Assembly: GCA_039030555.1 (NCBI GenBank)
Contig: JBCCDY010000008.1
Coordinates: 124,001 to 188,000, forward strand
Direction of reading: 5' to 3'
Length of the DNA stretch: 64,000 nt
From: JBCCDY01 sp039030555
GTDB lineage: Bacteria > Bacteroidota > Bacteroidia > Cytophagales > Cyclobacteriaceae
A program made the translations under genes and the position numbers. Positions 41,265 through 51,052 of this stretch are shown in pieces. Positions within the stretch are counted from its first letter, which is position 1; every line of letters starts with the position of its first letter. The notes under the pieces are model-generated. The model was not told where the DNA came from, did no database searches, and was given only the letters and a program-made list of their open reading frames with translations.

Positions 41265-43331
41265 TTAATATCTACCGTAATACTTCCTTAGGAACCATTC
41301 AAGGGCTATTAGCAATATGAGAAAAAAAAGTATCCAGTGGATGTCTATGAAAGATAAGAGGTCTTCTTCAGTATGAATAATGGAAGGATACTCTTTGTCT
41401 ATCAAATCTTGCTTGTAAGATTCCAAATCATCAAAAAAATAGAATTTACCATTCGAATTGGAGGCCATTTCTCGTAGGAGTTGGAAATTAGCCTGGAGAT
41501 CTTCTTTTTCAAGATTCAAGTCTTTTACAATAAATGCCCCCTGATCCCTAAACTGCTCATTATCATAATTTATACTGGCAGAATAATTATAAAATCCGGT
41601 AGGTAGAGACCCTACAACAAAAACATCTGAGAATTCTGAATAGGTATAACTGAATGAATAAGCACTGTCTTCCGAACTGATCTTTAGACTTATACCAACT
41701 CCATATTCTTCCTCATAAACCTCGTTATAGAATTCTGTTTTGAACTCCACACGCTCCCCATCAAAGTATTCCTTCTCCAGCGGGTATACTTTCAGTCGTT
41801 TTTTATCGTCTTTGGATGCAAGATATTGGACTGTTTTTCGAATTAACTGGTCGATGCCAGCCGTTGAACTCGTTCTGGAATATTCATCTAATCTCCATCT
41901 CCAAATTCCCTGACCTACTAAAATAGAGGTTTTAACTCCATTTTTGTTCCCTAGTAACCATAATGGTCGCTCCGTTCCCAGACTTCCGATACGCTGATAA
42001 ATCAATACGTCATAATTTACAGGAGTGGTATAGTCGCCAAAAGGAATACTTATTGGGGGGTATTTTTCAATGCTTGACTGAAATTCTTCACTCAACCTAT
42101 AACGACTGAATTGAGTGTTGTACAAGGCTGTAACTTTATCAGAAGAATTGCCTGACGGTCCCGGGACAATCCCATAATTATTTCTGATTGCATTTAAATC
42201 CGAATCGGAACCTACAATGATCCACTTTGGTATTTCTGATTGCAGTAATTCGTTGATTACAGATGAGTTCGACCTTTTAGAAGGCAAGCTGTGAAGCACA
42301 ACCAGGTCATACTTTTTTTCCTCGTAAGAGTCGAGCCCTTCCAGATATACCGTTACATCATAGTTATCACTAGCTTCTAAAATTGTTCTAATCATTTTAA
42401 TATCCGGATGAGGAGCAGCACCAGCGATCAATACTTGTTGTCTACCATCAATAACTTCTATGTAAGCACTTTTGGTGTTGTTTGACACATTGTATTCAGA
42501 TGCTTTTGGAACAATATCGATATCAACTCTTTGTAAACCTGCCTCATCAGCATCCAACGAAAACTGGAATCGTTGAAAACCGTCCTCGCTCAACTTGAAC
42601 TGTTGCTCTTTCACGATAGCACCTTTCTGCCTAATACGGATCAGGCTATTTTCATCATAATATCCAGTATTATTGACCAGTACTTCTAAAGGATAACTAT
42701 TGCCTTGATATGCTATTTTGTTAAAGCGAAGTTCAGAAATGCTGATGTCTTTCAGTTCCGTTGAATCACCTGTTCCTATCGTATTCACGGTGAAAGGGTA
42801 ACTTTTGTAAGCAGGAGAAGTACCTCTGTTATAGATCCCGTCTGAAATTACTATGAGCTCCACAAAATTATCGGAGCGAAACAGATCATAAACCTGATCT
42901 GAAACCTTAGTAATATTGGTAAGCTCATTATCGAATTGAATACTGTCCTCATAGACGATGTAGTTTCCCTGAAGGTCAAAGAACCTGAGGTCGTACTCAT
43001 CTCCAATATCTGCTCTAAAACCCTTCAGATAAGAAGCCATTTCCTCTTTCCTCAAGCTATCTCTTGAGGAAATCATAGAAATACTGTTATCTAGAACCAG
43101 CGCTACAATAGGTTTCTCGTACTCATTGGTGACAAACTTCAAGAAAGGAGCCAGGATAAGGAAACCAATCAGTGAAATAGAAAGAAAGCGCAGAAGGAAT
43201 AAAAAGCGGTTTAAAGACTTACTCCATGCATACTTTTGACTGTAAATGAGCCATGCTCCTCCAAAAGCAAGAAGTAAACACAGTACAATGTACCAAGGAG
43301 AATACTCAAAAAATAAGTTGAAATCAGCCAT
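41265..43331 (-). CDS. VWA-type membrane protein (BatA-like N-terminus)
   Basis: The 688-residue protein has two N-terminal membrane segments (WYIVLCLLLAFGGAWLIY and FLLRFLSISLIGFLILAPFL), a von Willebrand A-like region with the MIDAS start VLDNSISM near residue 80 and VISDGIYNRGTSP near 160, then large extracytoplasmic domains and a C-terminal membrane helix (WILFFLILLIALEWFL) ending in a basic tail. Such proteins are common in Bacteroidota and resemble aerotolerance-type or glutamine-amidotransferase-like VWA proteins; function unknown. It follows fabG by 66 bases. Confidence 0.75.
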   Translation of the reverse strand: MADFNLFFEYSPWYIVLCLLLAFGGAWLIYSQKYAWSKSLNRFLFLLRFLSISLIGFLILAPFLKFVTNEYEKPIVALVLDNSISMISSRDSLRKEEMASYLKGFRADIGDEYDLRFFDLQGNYIVYEDSIQFDNELTNITKVSDQVYDLFRSDNFVELIVISDGIYNRGTSPAYKSYPFTVNTIGTGDSTELKDISISELRFNKIAYQGNSYPLEVLVNNTGYYDENSLIRIRQKGAIVKEQQFKLSEDGFQRFQFSLDADEAGLQRVDIDIVPKASEYNVSNNTKSAYIEVIDGRQQVLIAGAAPHPDIKMIRTILEASDNYDVTVYLEGLDSYEEKKYDLVVLHSLPSKRSNSSVINELLQSEIPKWIIVGSDSDLNAIRNNYGIVPGPSGNSSDKVTALYNTQFSRYRLSEEFQSSIEKYPPISIPFGDYTTPVNYDVLIYQRIGSLGTERPLWLLGNKNGVKTSILVGQGIWRWRLDEYSRTSSTAGIDQLIRKTVQYLASKDDKKRLKVYPLEKEYFDGERVEFKTEFYNEVYEEEYGVGISLKISSEDSAYSFSYTYSEFSDVFVVGSLPTGFYNYSASINYDNEQFRDQGAFIVKDLNLEKEDLQANFQLLREMASNSNGKFYFFDDLESYKQDLIDKEYPSIIHTEEDLLSFIDIHWILFFLILLIALEWFLRKYYGRY

Positions 43332-43397
43332 CTAAAAATAAAGCGTACTTAGCGCCTTAGTTTTCTGTAACGTAAAAAGGCTTCAAGGTTGTAAAAA

Positions 43398-44144
43398 TTA
43401 TGTTAACATACCGCCATCTACCTGAAGCACCTGCCCGGTAATATAGGATGATTTATCGGAGGCCAGAAATACTGCACAGTCAGCTACATCTTCCGGTGAA
43501 CCACCCCTTTTAAGTGGAATACCATCTCTCCATTCCTGGACTATTTTAGGATCAAGTTTTTCAGTCATGTCGGTTTCGATGAAACCTGGTGCTATTGCGT
43601 TAGACCTAATATTCCTTGAGCCTAATTCTAGCGCAACTGATTTAGTAAAACCAATGATTCCTGCCTTAGAAGCTGCGTAATTAGCTTGCCCGGCATTTCC
43701 TTTTAGTCCGACTACGGAAGTCATGTTTATAATTGAACCTCCTTTTTGTTTCATAAAGGTTCTGGTCACTGCTTTAACTGTATTAAAAACAGACTTTAAA
43801 TTAATATCGATCACATTATCCCACATTTCCTCATTCATTCTCATCAAGAGGTTATCTTGAGTTATTCCCGCATTATTCACCAGAACATGTAGGCCTCCAA
43901 AATCTGCAACGATAGAATCGATTAGTTCTTGAGCAGCATCAAATTTTGAGGCATCAGACCTGTAGCCTTTTGCTTTTACTCCAAATTTCTCCAACTCAGA
44001 AACTAATGCTTCTCCTTTCTCAACACTCGATAAATACGTGAAAGCAACATCCGCTCCTTCTTCAGCGAATTTGAGTGCTATAGATCGACCAATTCCTTTT
44101 GATGCCCCTGTTACCAGTACGATTTTACCTTCGAGTGATTTCAT
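43398..44144 (-). CDS. fabG: 3-oxoacyl-[acyl-carrier-protein] reductase FabG
   Basis: The 248-residue classical short-chain dehydrogenase reduces 3-oxoacyl-ACP with NADPH in fatty acid elongation. It has TGASKGIG (13-20), NNAG (90-93), the catalytic S143, Y156 and K160, and ends with the FabG-typical PLKRGGSPEDVADCAVFLASDKSSYITGQVLQVDGGM. It is divergent from ogt with a 180-base gap. Confidence 0.92.
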   Translation of the reverse strand: MKSLEGKIVLVTGASKGIGRSIALKFAEEGADVAFTYLSSVEKGEALVSELEKFGVKAKGYRSDASKFDAAQELIDSIVADFGGLHVLVNNAGITQDNLLMRMNEEMWDNVIDINLKSVFNTVKAVTRTFMKQKGGSIINMTSVVGLKGNAGQANYAASKAGIIGFTKSVALELGSRNIRSNAIAPGFIETDMTEKLDPKIVQEWRDGIPLKRGGSPEDVADCAVFLASDKSSYITGQVLQVDGGMLT

Positions 44145-44324
44145 AAAATGATATATAATGTTTTGTCAATAATGAATGAACTCCGTTTGCATTTTAGTTT
44201 CAATATTAAGAATTTCTTAACCATAGATGAATTTTCATTCCGATTAGATTTATGTCCCAAACTTATTTGATCTTAGTTCTCGTTAAATAAGTAGTAAAAA
44301 TGGAGTACCATTAAATATTTATCC

Positions 44325-44870
44325 ATGGAGACCTACTCAGACCAGATTAATACGCCCGTTGGCACACTGGAAATTTTATCTTCTGAAGAGGAAATTATTT
44401 CCGTTCAGTTTATAAATGACCCCAAGCCTATTAGAATAGATAATCAAACTCCAAAAATTCTAGCAGATGGAAAGAGGCAATTGATTGAATATTTTGACGG
44501 TAGAAGGAAAGAGTTTGATTTAAAGCTAAATCCAACCGGAACAGATTTTCAGCAAAAGGTCTGGGAAGAGATCCAAAAAATTGACTTTGGCAGAACGGAG
44601 AGTTATCTAAACCTTGCCAGGTCTTACGGGGATGAGAAAAGCATCAGGGCAGTAGCGGCAGCAAACGGAAAAAACCCGATAGCAGTCATTATTCCATGCC
44701 ACAGAATTATTGGCAGCAATAATGAGCTAACCGGTTATGCTGGTGGAATTCATCGAAAAAGATGGTTGCTGGAACACGAGTTTTCAACAGTAAGCAATAC
44801 CCGGCAAGGCAATTTGTTTGATGATGTTAAAGACCATACTGATCAATCAAATAAACTAAAGACGCCATAG
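44325..44870 (+). CDS. ogt: Methylated-DNA--protein-cysteine methyltransferase
   Basis: The 181-residue protein removes alkyl groups from O6-alkylguanine by transfer to C125 in the IPCHRIIGS motif, and has the FQQKVWEEIQKIDFGRTESYLNLA helix and RAVAAANGKNP loop of the DNA-binding domain. The last 25 residues are an extension containing QGNLF (161-165), which resembles the QxxLF beta-clamp binding motif of bacterial DNA repair proteins. Its 3' end overlaps the convergent M28 peptidase gene by 44 bases. Confidence 0.92.
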   Translation: METYSDQINTPVGTLEILSSEEEIISVQFINDPKPIRIDNQTPKILADGKRQLIEYFDGRRKEFDLKLNPTGTDFQQKVWEEIQKIDFGRTESYLNLARSYGDEKSIRAVAAANGKNPIAVIIPCHRIIGSNNELTGYAGGIHRKRWLLEHEFSTVSNTRQGNLFDDVKDHTDQSNKLKTP

Positions 44871-46212
44871 CAGCTGCTCCCATTTCAAGCTCTCGCTGAT
44901 TAATAGCCTCAAACGTATCAATATTCGTATGATGATACTTAAAGTACCGCTGAGGATCTGGTAAATACCCGATAAGGGCAACACCTTGATCTTTTAAAGG
45001 GCCGATATCGGCACCGGCGTAGCCCTTTATGAATTTATGCATGTTGTATGGTTCGAAAAGGCTTTGCCATTTTTGAATTTTCTTGAAAGTCTTATCATCA
45101 GAATCTATGCTAAAACCGATAGGAACAAATCCTCCTCTATCCGATTCTATAGCGGCGATATGCTTCTCAGATTTAGCTTTGGATTGCTCAGCATATTTTC
45201 TTCCTCCACGAAGACCATTTTCTTCATTCATAAACATGACAGCCCTAATCGTATTTTTCGGTCTTATATCTAATTCCTTAAATATTCTAAGTACTTCAAT
45301 AGATTGAACACAACCAGAGCCGTCGTCGTGTGCTCCATCTCCATTATCCCAGGCATCCAAATGGCCTCCGACAGTAATGTATTGCTTAGGCTTTTCAGAA
45401 CCGGTAAGCTCTCCTATTACATTATAGGAAAGGACGTCGGGAAGCATCTCACAATGATTCTCGAGATATACCTTAACCTGCTCCCCTTTACCCAGAAGAT
45501 CTGAAAGAAGCGTGGCATCGTTTGTACTTACAGCAACAGCTGGAATTTTTTTAACTGATTCATCATAACGTAATGCACCTGTATGGGGGGCGTCATCTTC
45601 AAATAAGCCCATAGAGCGAACCAGAACAGCAAGAGCTCCTTTAGAAGCAGCTTTCGAAGGACCCTGTGATCTCTGCCTCACGGCTTTGCTATAAGCATCG
45701 AAGGTATTGATCAGAGTTGGATCCATAGGTTCACTGAAGAATACGATCTTTCCTTCTACTTGCGTATTAGTAAGCTGATCAAAGTCCTCAAACTTTTTCA
45801 CCTCGATAATCTCTGCATGAACACCCTTTTCACCTGTACCCAGTGAATTCCCTAAAGAAGTGATATGAAGTTCTCTGTTTCCAACCGAAGGTGAACCTGT
45901 AATTCTGGCTATCTCAACATCACTGCGAACCCAGTGCGGAACCATCACTTCCTGTAGATAAACCTTATCGAAATTATAGCTTTCCATAAGTTGCTTACTC
46001 CACTCTACAGCTGCAGCAGCTTCGGGCGATCCGCTTAACCTTCCTCCAATTCTATTACTAAGCACATCAAGATTTTGGTAAGAATTTCCTTCACTTAATG
46101 CTTTATCAAAAATGCTTTTTATAGTTTCATCATCTGAATCCTGAGCAACTGAAAAAGTGAAGGTCATTGAGATGACAAACAGAAAGAAAAGCGTTTGAAT
46201 AGGATATTTCAT
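44827..46212 (-). CDS. M28-family metallopeptidase, exported
   Basis: The 461-residue protein has a signal peptide (TLFFLFVISMTFTFSVAQ). A PA-like insert lies around 130-240, and the M28 catalytic domain shows YITVGGHLDAWDNGDGAHDDGSGC (first zinc ligands and bridging aspartate), VMFMNEENGLRGG (general-base and zinc glutamates), ESDRGGF and YHHTNIDTFEAI (last histidine). It is probably an aminopeptidase or carboxypeptidase-Q-like enzyme of the periplasm. It overlaps ogt tail-to-tail. Confidence 0.88.
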   Translation of the reverse strand: MKYPIQTLFFLFVISMTFTFSVAQDSDDETIKSIFDKALSEGNSYQNLDVLSNRIGGRLSGSPEAAAAVEWSKQLMESYNFDKVYLQEVMVPHWVRSDVEIARITGSPSVGNRELHITSLGNSLGTGEKGVHAEIIEVKKFEDFDQLTNTQVEGKIVFFSEPMDPTLINTFDAYSKAVRQRSQGPSKAASKGALAVLVRSMGLFEDDAPHTGALRYDESVKKIPAVAVSTNDATLLSDLLGKGEQVKVYLENHCEMLPDVLSYNVIGELTGSEKPKQYITVGGHLDAWDNGDGAHDDGSGCVQSIEVLRIFKELDIRPKNTIRAVMFMNEENGLRGGRKYAEQSKAKSEKHIAAIESDRGGFVPIGFSIDSDDKTFKKIQKWQSLFEPYNMHKFIKGYAGADIGPLKDQGVALIGYLPDPQRYFKYHHTNIDTFEAINQRELEMGAAAMASLVYLIDQYGL

Positions 46213-46289
46213 AGAAAAAATTGTCTTATATTTTAATACAGAGTCGGGAATAATACTTATTTTTATAATAGAAGATGTAAAATCATCGC

Positions 46290-47276
46290 ATGATACAAAA
46301 AACTATCATCTGCCTCATAATATGCATTTCGTCCTACTCTAATATTTTATTGGGGCAGGGCTGTAGTGATGCTGGATTTTGCACCATGGGAGCTATGCGA
46401 CCTGACCAAGCTTACTCAAAAAAAATTAATTTTAAACTACGGTCGATTTCCATTGAACAGTATCGTGGAAAATCTACCGTCTCGGCAGTAATTAATGCGA
46501 CCACATTGGATTTCAATTTCGGAATTGACAGCAAAACTACTTTTCAATTCAAGCTGCCTTATATGTACGTAAATGGGAATTTTGGTTCAACAAGTGGATT
46601 GGGTGATATTTCATTGAGTTTAACCCGCACACTTTGGTCTACTGATAAGTACACTATTAGCGGAACATTAGGGGCAAAAATCCCTACTAATGATTCCGAT
46701 ATTGATACGCAATCTGACCTGAACCCTAATGATGGATTTGAACCTCAAACAGCAAGAGATTTTCCGGGATATTATCAGACCAGTCTTGGTTCATACGATA
46801 TTGTGGCTGGAGCATCTTACTTAAGTAGGGATTGGCTTTTTGCAATCGGTTATCAGCAGGCTTTAACCAGAAATGAAACAGATTTCAGATGGTCTGAATG
46901 GTTTTTTCCAGTTTATCCTTTCGATGACGAATATGTCCAAAGACACTCTCAATCCGTTAATCTTTTAAGAGGAACTGACCTGATGTTCAGAGCCGAAAGA
47001 AATTGGAGGTTTTCGAATTATAACTTCAACTTAGGGGCTCTTTTTATCAATAGAATCACTAGAGATGAAATTACTTCTCCCATGACTGGAGAACGAGTAA
47101 AAGTTGAAAACACCACAGGGCCGGCGATTTCGCTTCTTGCCGGAGCTGGTTACGACTTCAACGTAAATTCCAGCCTCAAATTCGTTTATGGCCAAAAAAT
47201 TATAGATCGTGACGAAAATCCCGACGGTTTGACCAGAGATAACGTTCTATCTCTAACGTACTTATTCAGATTTTAA
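46290..47276 (+). CDS. Outer-membrane beta-barrel-like protein
   Basis: The 328-residue protein has a signal peptide (IICLIICISSYSNILLGQG). Next comes a short cysteine segment, GCSDAGFCTMG (24-34), then alternating strands: TTLDFNFGIDSKTTFQFKLPYMYVNG, TISGTLGAKIPTND, WLFAIGYQQALTRNE, SLLAGAGYDFNVNSSLKFVYGQKII, and ends in LSLTYLFRF with a terminal phenylalanine as in outer-membrane proteins. Function unknown. The next gene, an exported TPR-CHAT protein, starts one base after its stop, so the two are an operon. Confidence 0.72.
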   Translation: MIQKTIICLIICISSYSNILLGQGCSDAGFCTMGAMRPDQAYSKKINFKLRSISIEQYRGKSTVSAVINATTLDFNFGIDSKTTFQFKLPYMYVNGNFGSTSGLGDISLSLTRTLWSTDKYTISGTLGAKIPTNDSDIDTQSDLNPNDGFEPQTARDFPGYYQTSLGSYDIVAGASYLSRDWLFAIGYQQALTRNETDFRWSEWFFPVYPFDDEYVQRHSQSVNLLRGTDLMFRAERNWRFSNYNFNLGALFINRITRDEITSPMTGERVKVENTTGPAISLLAGAGYDFNVNSSLKFVYGQKIIDRDENPDGLTRDNVLSLTYLFRF

Positions 47277-47277
47277 A

Positions 47278-49827
47278 ATGCGGCTCCTTTTTTTTGCCAT
47301 TTTTTTCATTCCTCTCATAACCCTTGCTCAAGAGAACCATTTTGATGAGATAAGAGACCTCATCAGAAAAGCTGAATATCAACAAGCTGAAGAAAGGCTG
47401 AAGGATCTTGATAACCAATCTGCAGAATACTTAAGTCTAAGAGGAAGCTTGAAGCTTCGACAGGGCCAGAACCAATCGGCCATTGATGATTTCATTAGCT
47501 CAATTTCTATGCTGGAAGCTAACGAGAATGCTAAAAGTGATCTTTTCATTGAAACCCTCAGTAATGCTGGAACAGCTTTTTTAAATACTGGAAGCCAATC
47601 TCAGGCGCTGGAATATCTTTTAAGGGCGAAAGATATCCGTAGGGAAATGAATGGTGAAGGCCACGAATCTTTGGCGGCTTCCTATAATGATATTGGACTA
47701 GTATACTTGTCAGAAGACCCTGGCAAAGCGCTGGAAAACTACCAAAAAGCACTTGAGATTTACGAGAAGAATCCTTTGAAGTATAAAGAAAAAATTGCCC
47801 AGCTTTATGTTAATACAGGAATCATAAACCAACAACTAGAAATAAACGGGGCGGCAATTGATGACTTTGACCGATCCATTAAGTTATGGAGGGAATTGTT
47901 TGGAGAAAATCACCCTAATGAGGCTTTGACCCATGTGAACTTAGCCCAGACCTACAAGCAATTCGGGGTAGATCAAACGGCCTTTGAAGAAATAGAGCAA
48001 GCTATAAAGATATACGAAAGTAATTATGGTAAAAAGCATCCGGATCTCGCTTACGCTTATAATATTTTAGGCAATTTCCATTTAGCGGAAGGTGAATTCG
48101 GGGAAGCTTTAACGGCATACCAAGAAGCTCTCATCGCAAATATCGACGACTTTAACAGTTATAATTTTATTGATAACCCAAATGTAGAGCAGCGATACAA
48201 TTCAAGCGTATTGATCAACTCATTACTGTATAAGGCTAGAGCTTTAGAAGCTTATCATTTTGGTAAAACTTTAAAGTTTAGTGATCTCGAAAATGCTCTA
48301 AAAACACTGGAAATAGCAGATAGATTAGCTGATGAGCTACGGCAAACGAGTACCAACGAAAACGATAAAATTGCCTTGGGAAAATTCACAGCAAGTATAT
48401 ATGAGGCTGGTGTGAGAATAAGCTTTGAAATGTATCAAAAAGCCTTCAGGGATAAAGACTCTTATTTGGAAAAAGCCTTTTTCTTTTCTGAAAGAAGCAA
48501 ATCAGCCGCATTACTGGAAGCTATATCGGATACAAAAGCAAAATCATTCTCTAATATTCCTGAAAATCTGTTAAGCGAAGAACTTAATCTCAAGTCAAGC
48601 ATAGCTTTCTATGAGCAAAAACTAGCTGAAAAACCAAAAGAAGGACTTGAAAGAAGCTATAGGGCACAATTATTCAACTACAAAAGAGATTATGAAGAGT
48701 TTATTACAAAATTGGAAAAGGATTATCCTCAATATTACGATCTGAAATACAGCTCGAATATTCCCAGGATAGTCGACGTCCAATCTAAACTTACCGAAGG
48801 CTCTCTATTAGTGAGCTATTTTTTCGATGAGCCTTCAGGAAGATTTTATACTTTTTATATCAATAAAGATAAAGCGAAAGTCTACGATGCCGCCATTGAT
48901 CCAAGTCTCGATAGATATTTAAGTGGGCTAAGAAATAGCATCTACTTCCGTCAAGACGAAACTTACAGATTGACTGCCAGCAGCTTGTTTAAATGGTTAT
49001 TTCCAAAGTCTATTAAAAACTATAACAACATTATTGTTATCCCATCAGGAAGGTTAGGCGTTATCCCATTTGAAACCTTTTTAACAGAAAAAATAGACGA
49101 GGGTACAACCGTTGATAACTTACCATTCTTGATAAACAAAGCTTCAGTAGGCTATTTCTATTCAGCTTCACTATTTCTTCAAAATGATATAGAAAGGGCT
49201 AAAGACCCTTCTATTTTTCTGTGTGCCCCTGTTACATTCAATGGATTTGATAAGTCGCTTTCCGATCTTCCGGCAACTCTTGATGAAGTTCAATCCATCA
49301 GTAAGCATTTTCAGAATAAGGGCTTTTCCTCAGCGTTGGTTTCAAGAGAAGAAAGTCAGGAAGCATTAATTAAAGAACGATCTCTCAACAATTATTCTTA
49401 TTTACACTTTGCAACCCATGGTTATGTAGATGAGTATCGACCTGAGCTTTCACGAATATTTCTGGCTAAAAGCAAATTTGAAGATGGGAATCTTTACACC
49501 GGAGAGATTTACAATCTCAAACTTCAAGCTGAATTAGTAACACTAAGTGCATGCCAAACTGGTTTAGGGAAAATTTCCAAAGGTGAAGGAATAATTGGAC
49601 TTTCGAGAGCATTGCTTTATGCTGGTGCAGAAAATCTGATTGTCTCACTTTGGAGCGTTGCTGATCAAAGCACTTCAAACCTTATGGTTGATTTCTATGA
49701 TGATCTGATATCGTCTAATTCCATAAGCTTCAGCAACTCCTTAAGGTCTACTAAGCTGAACATGATTAAGAACAAGATCTACTCAGATCCATATTACTGG
49801 GCTCCTTTCATTTTGGTTGGTAAATAA
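47278..49827 (+). CDS. Exported TPR-CHAT protein
   Basis: The 849-residue protein has a signal peptide (MRLLFFAIFFIPLITLAQ). About seven TPR repeats cover residues 20-290 (AEERLKDLDNQSAEYLSLRG, ALEYLLRAKDIRREMNG, AYNILGNFHLAEGEFGEALTAYQEAL), followed by a helical spacer and a CHAT caspase-like domain (about 560-849). The catalytic pair is present: H714 in HFATHG and C759 in SACQTG, then GEGIIGLSRALLYAGAENLIVSLWSV. So it may be an active protease in the periplasm or at the surface. Substrate unknown. Confidence 0.86.
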   Translation: MRLLFFAIFFIPLITLAQENHFDEIRDLIRKAEYQQAEERLKDLDNQSAEYLSLRGSLKLRQGQNQSAIDDFISSISMLEANENAKSDLFIETLSNAGTAFLNTGSQSQALEYLLRAKDIRREMNGEGHESLAASYNDIGLVYLSEDPGKALENYQKALEIYEKNPLKYKEKIAQLYVNTGIINQQLEINGAAIDDFDRSIKLWRELFGENHPNEALTHVNLAQTYKQFGVDQTAFEEIEQAIKIYESNYGKKHPDLAYAYNILGNFHLAEGEFGEALTAYQEALIANIDDFNSYNFIDNPNVEQRYNSSVLINSLLYKARALEAYHFGKTLKFSDLENALKTLEIADRLADELRQTSTNENDKIALGKFTASIYEAGVRISFEMYQKAFRDKDSYLEKAFFFSERSKSAALLEAISDTKAKSFSNIPENLLSEELNLKSSIAFYEQKLAEKPKEGLERSYRAQLFNYKRDYEEFITKLEKDYPQYYDLKYSSNIPRIVDVQSKLTEGSLLVSYFFDEPSGRFYTFYINKDKAKVYDAAIDPSLDRYLSGLRNSIYFRQDETYRLTASSLFKWLFPKSIKNYNNIIVIPSGRLGVIPFETFLTEKIDEGTTVDNLPFLINKASVGYFYSASLFLQNDIERAKDPSIFLCAPVTFNGFDKSLSDLPATLDEVQSISKHFQNKGFSSALVSREESQEALIKERSLNNYSYLHFATHGYVDEYRPELSRIFLAKSKFEDGNLYTGEIYNLKLQAELVTLSACQTGLGKISKGEGIIGLSRALLYAGAENLIVSLWSVADQSTSNLMVDFYDDLISSNSISFSNSLRSTKLNMIKNKIYSDPYYWAPFILVGK

Positions 49828-49885
49828 CTACTAAAACACCACAACTTTATAACTAATTTGAACATGATGCTGTTTTGTTTAAATT

Positions 49886-50374
49886 ATGGATTCTATGGGA
49901 GAATCATTTTACACCAAAAGGCTACGTTGGTATTTCAATTTTTTTCCGGCTTATAGAAGTACTGGAGCTCGCATTACATATATACAGCGCGATTTTCAAC
50001 AGATAAAGATAAAGCTGCCTCTAAATAGACGAACTAAAAACTATGTAGGTACTATTTTCGGTGGAAGTATGTTCTCTGCTGCAGATCCAATCTACATGGT
50101 GATGCTAATCAGAAATTTGGGAAAGAAATACATTGTTTGGGATAAATCGGGAGAGGTTAAGTTCGTTAGACCCGGCACTGAAACCCTTTATGGAGTTTTT
50201 GATTTGAAAGAGGAAATCTTGCTTCAAATCAAAGAGAAAATTGATAATAAAAATGAAGGAACATTCGATTTCTTCGTTGACCTTAAAACAAAAGAAGGGA
50301 AGCTCATAAGTCGAGTAAGCAAGAAAATATATGTAGCTGATAAAGAGTTTTACAATTCGAAGAGAAGGAAATAA
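49886..50374 (+). CDS. DUF4442 hotdog-fold protein, putative acyl-CoA thioesterase
   Basis: The 162-residue protein fits DUF4442: RWYFNFFPAYRSTGARITYIQRDFQQIKIKLPLNRRTKNYVGTIFGGSMFSAADPIYMVML, where NYVGTIFGGSMFSAADP is the hotdog helix region, then a strand-rich end. Related proteins hydrolyse acyl-CoA; activity here is not shown. It lies 58 bases after the CHAT gene and six before the transglutaminase-like gene. Confidence 0.8.
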   Translation: MDSMGESFYTKRLRWYFNFFPAYRSTGARITYIQRDFQQIKIKLPLNRRTKNYVGTIFGGSMFSAADPIYMVMLIRNLGKKYIVWDKSGEVKFVRPGTETLYGVFDLKEEILLQIKEKIDNKNEGTFDFFVDLKTKEGKLISRVSKKIYVADKEFYNSKRRK

Positions 50375-50379
50375 ATAGA

Positions 50380-51027
50380 ATGGAAGAATACCTAAAACCT
50401 GCTAAGTACATTGACTCAGACCATACTGAGATTATAAATTTTGTTAATAAGCATATCGATACATCTAAAAGCCAGAAGGAGAATATAGTCATCTTATATT
50501 ATGCTATAAGAGACGGGTGGCGTTATGATCCTTATAAACTTGATTTTTCTGATAGTGGGCTTAAGGCAAGTAATCTTTTCAGTAGAAATCATGCCTACTG
50601 TATTGAAAAAGCAGCTCTATTAGCTGCTTCAGCGAGAATTTGTAATATTCCTAGTCGTTTGGGTTTCGCAAATGTGCGCAATCATATAGGAACCACTAAG
50701 TATGAGGAAATATTGGGCAGCGATATATTGGTTTTTCACGGCTATACTGAATTATTCTTAGAAGGTAATTGGTTAAAAGCTACTCCTGCCTTCAATAAAG
50801 AGTTATGTAAGCATCTTGGTGTACAACCTCTGGATTTTGATGGTGAAACGGATTCTATTTTCCAAGAATACGATAACCAAGGAGGTCGCTATATGGAGTA
50901 TCTTAAAGACCATGGACACTTTTCAGATATACCAAAAGAAAAGCTTTTGACTGAACTTAGAAGAGAATACCCACTTTGTTTTGAGTATCCAACCTTAGAT
51001 ACACATGGTATATCCATAACTTTTTAA
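50380..51027 (+). CDS. Transglutaminase-like cysteine protein
   Basis: The 215-residue protein carries a transglutaminase-like core: SNLFSRNHAYCIEKAALLAASARICNIPSRLGFANVRNHIG with the probable catalytic cysteine in AYCIEKA, followed by HGYTELFLEGNWLKATPAFN with the histidine and the aspartate-equivalent region. There is no signal peptide, so it is cytoplasmic. It could be a peptidase or act on amides. It is between the DUF4442 and coiled-coil lipoprotein genes. Confidence 0.82.
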   Translation: MEEYLKPAKYIDSDHTEIINFVNKHIDTSKSQKENIVILYYAIRDGWRYDPYKLDFSDSGLKASNLFSRNHAYCIEKAALLAASARICNIPSRLGFANVRNHIGTTKYEEILGSDILVFHGYTELFLEGNWLKATPAFNKELCKHLGVQPLDFDGETDSIFQEYDNQGGRYMEYLKDHGHFSDIPKEKLLTELRREYPLCFEYPTLDTHGISITF

Positions 51028-51052
51028 ATTGCAGACTATTTAACAACGGATA

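Noticed and set aside
44160..44190. TTGACA-like hexamer upstream of fabG
   Set aside because: There is no TATAAT partner at a proper distance, and Bacteroidota primary promoters do not use this consensus.
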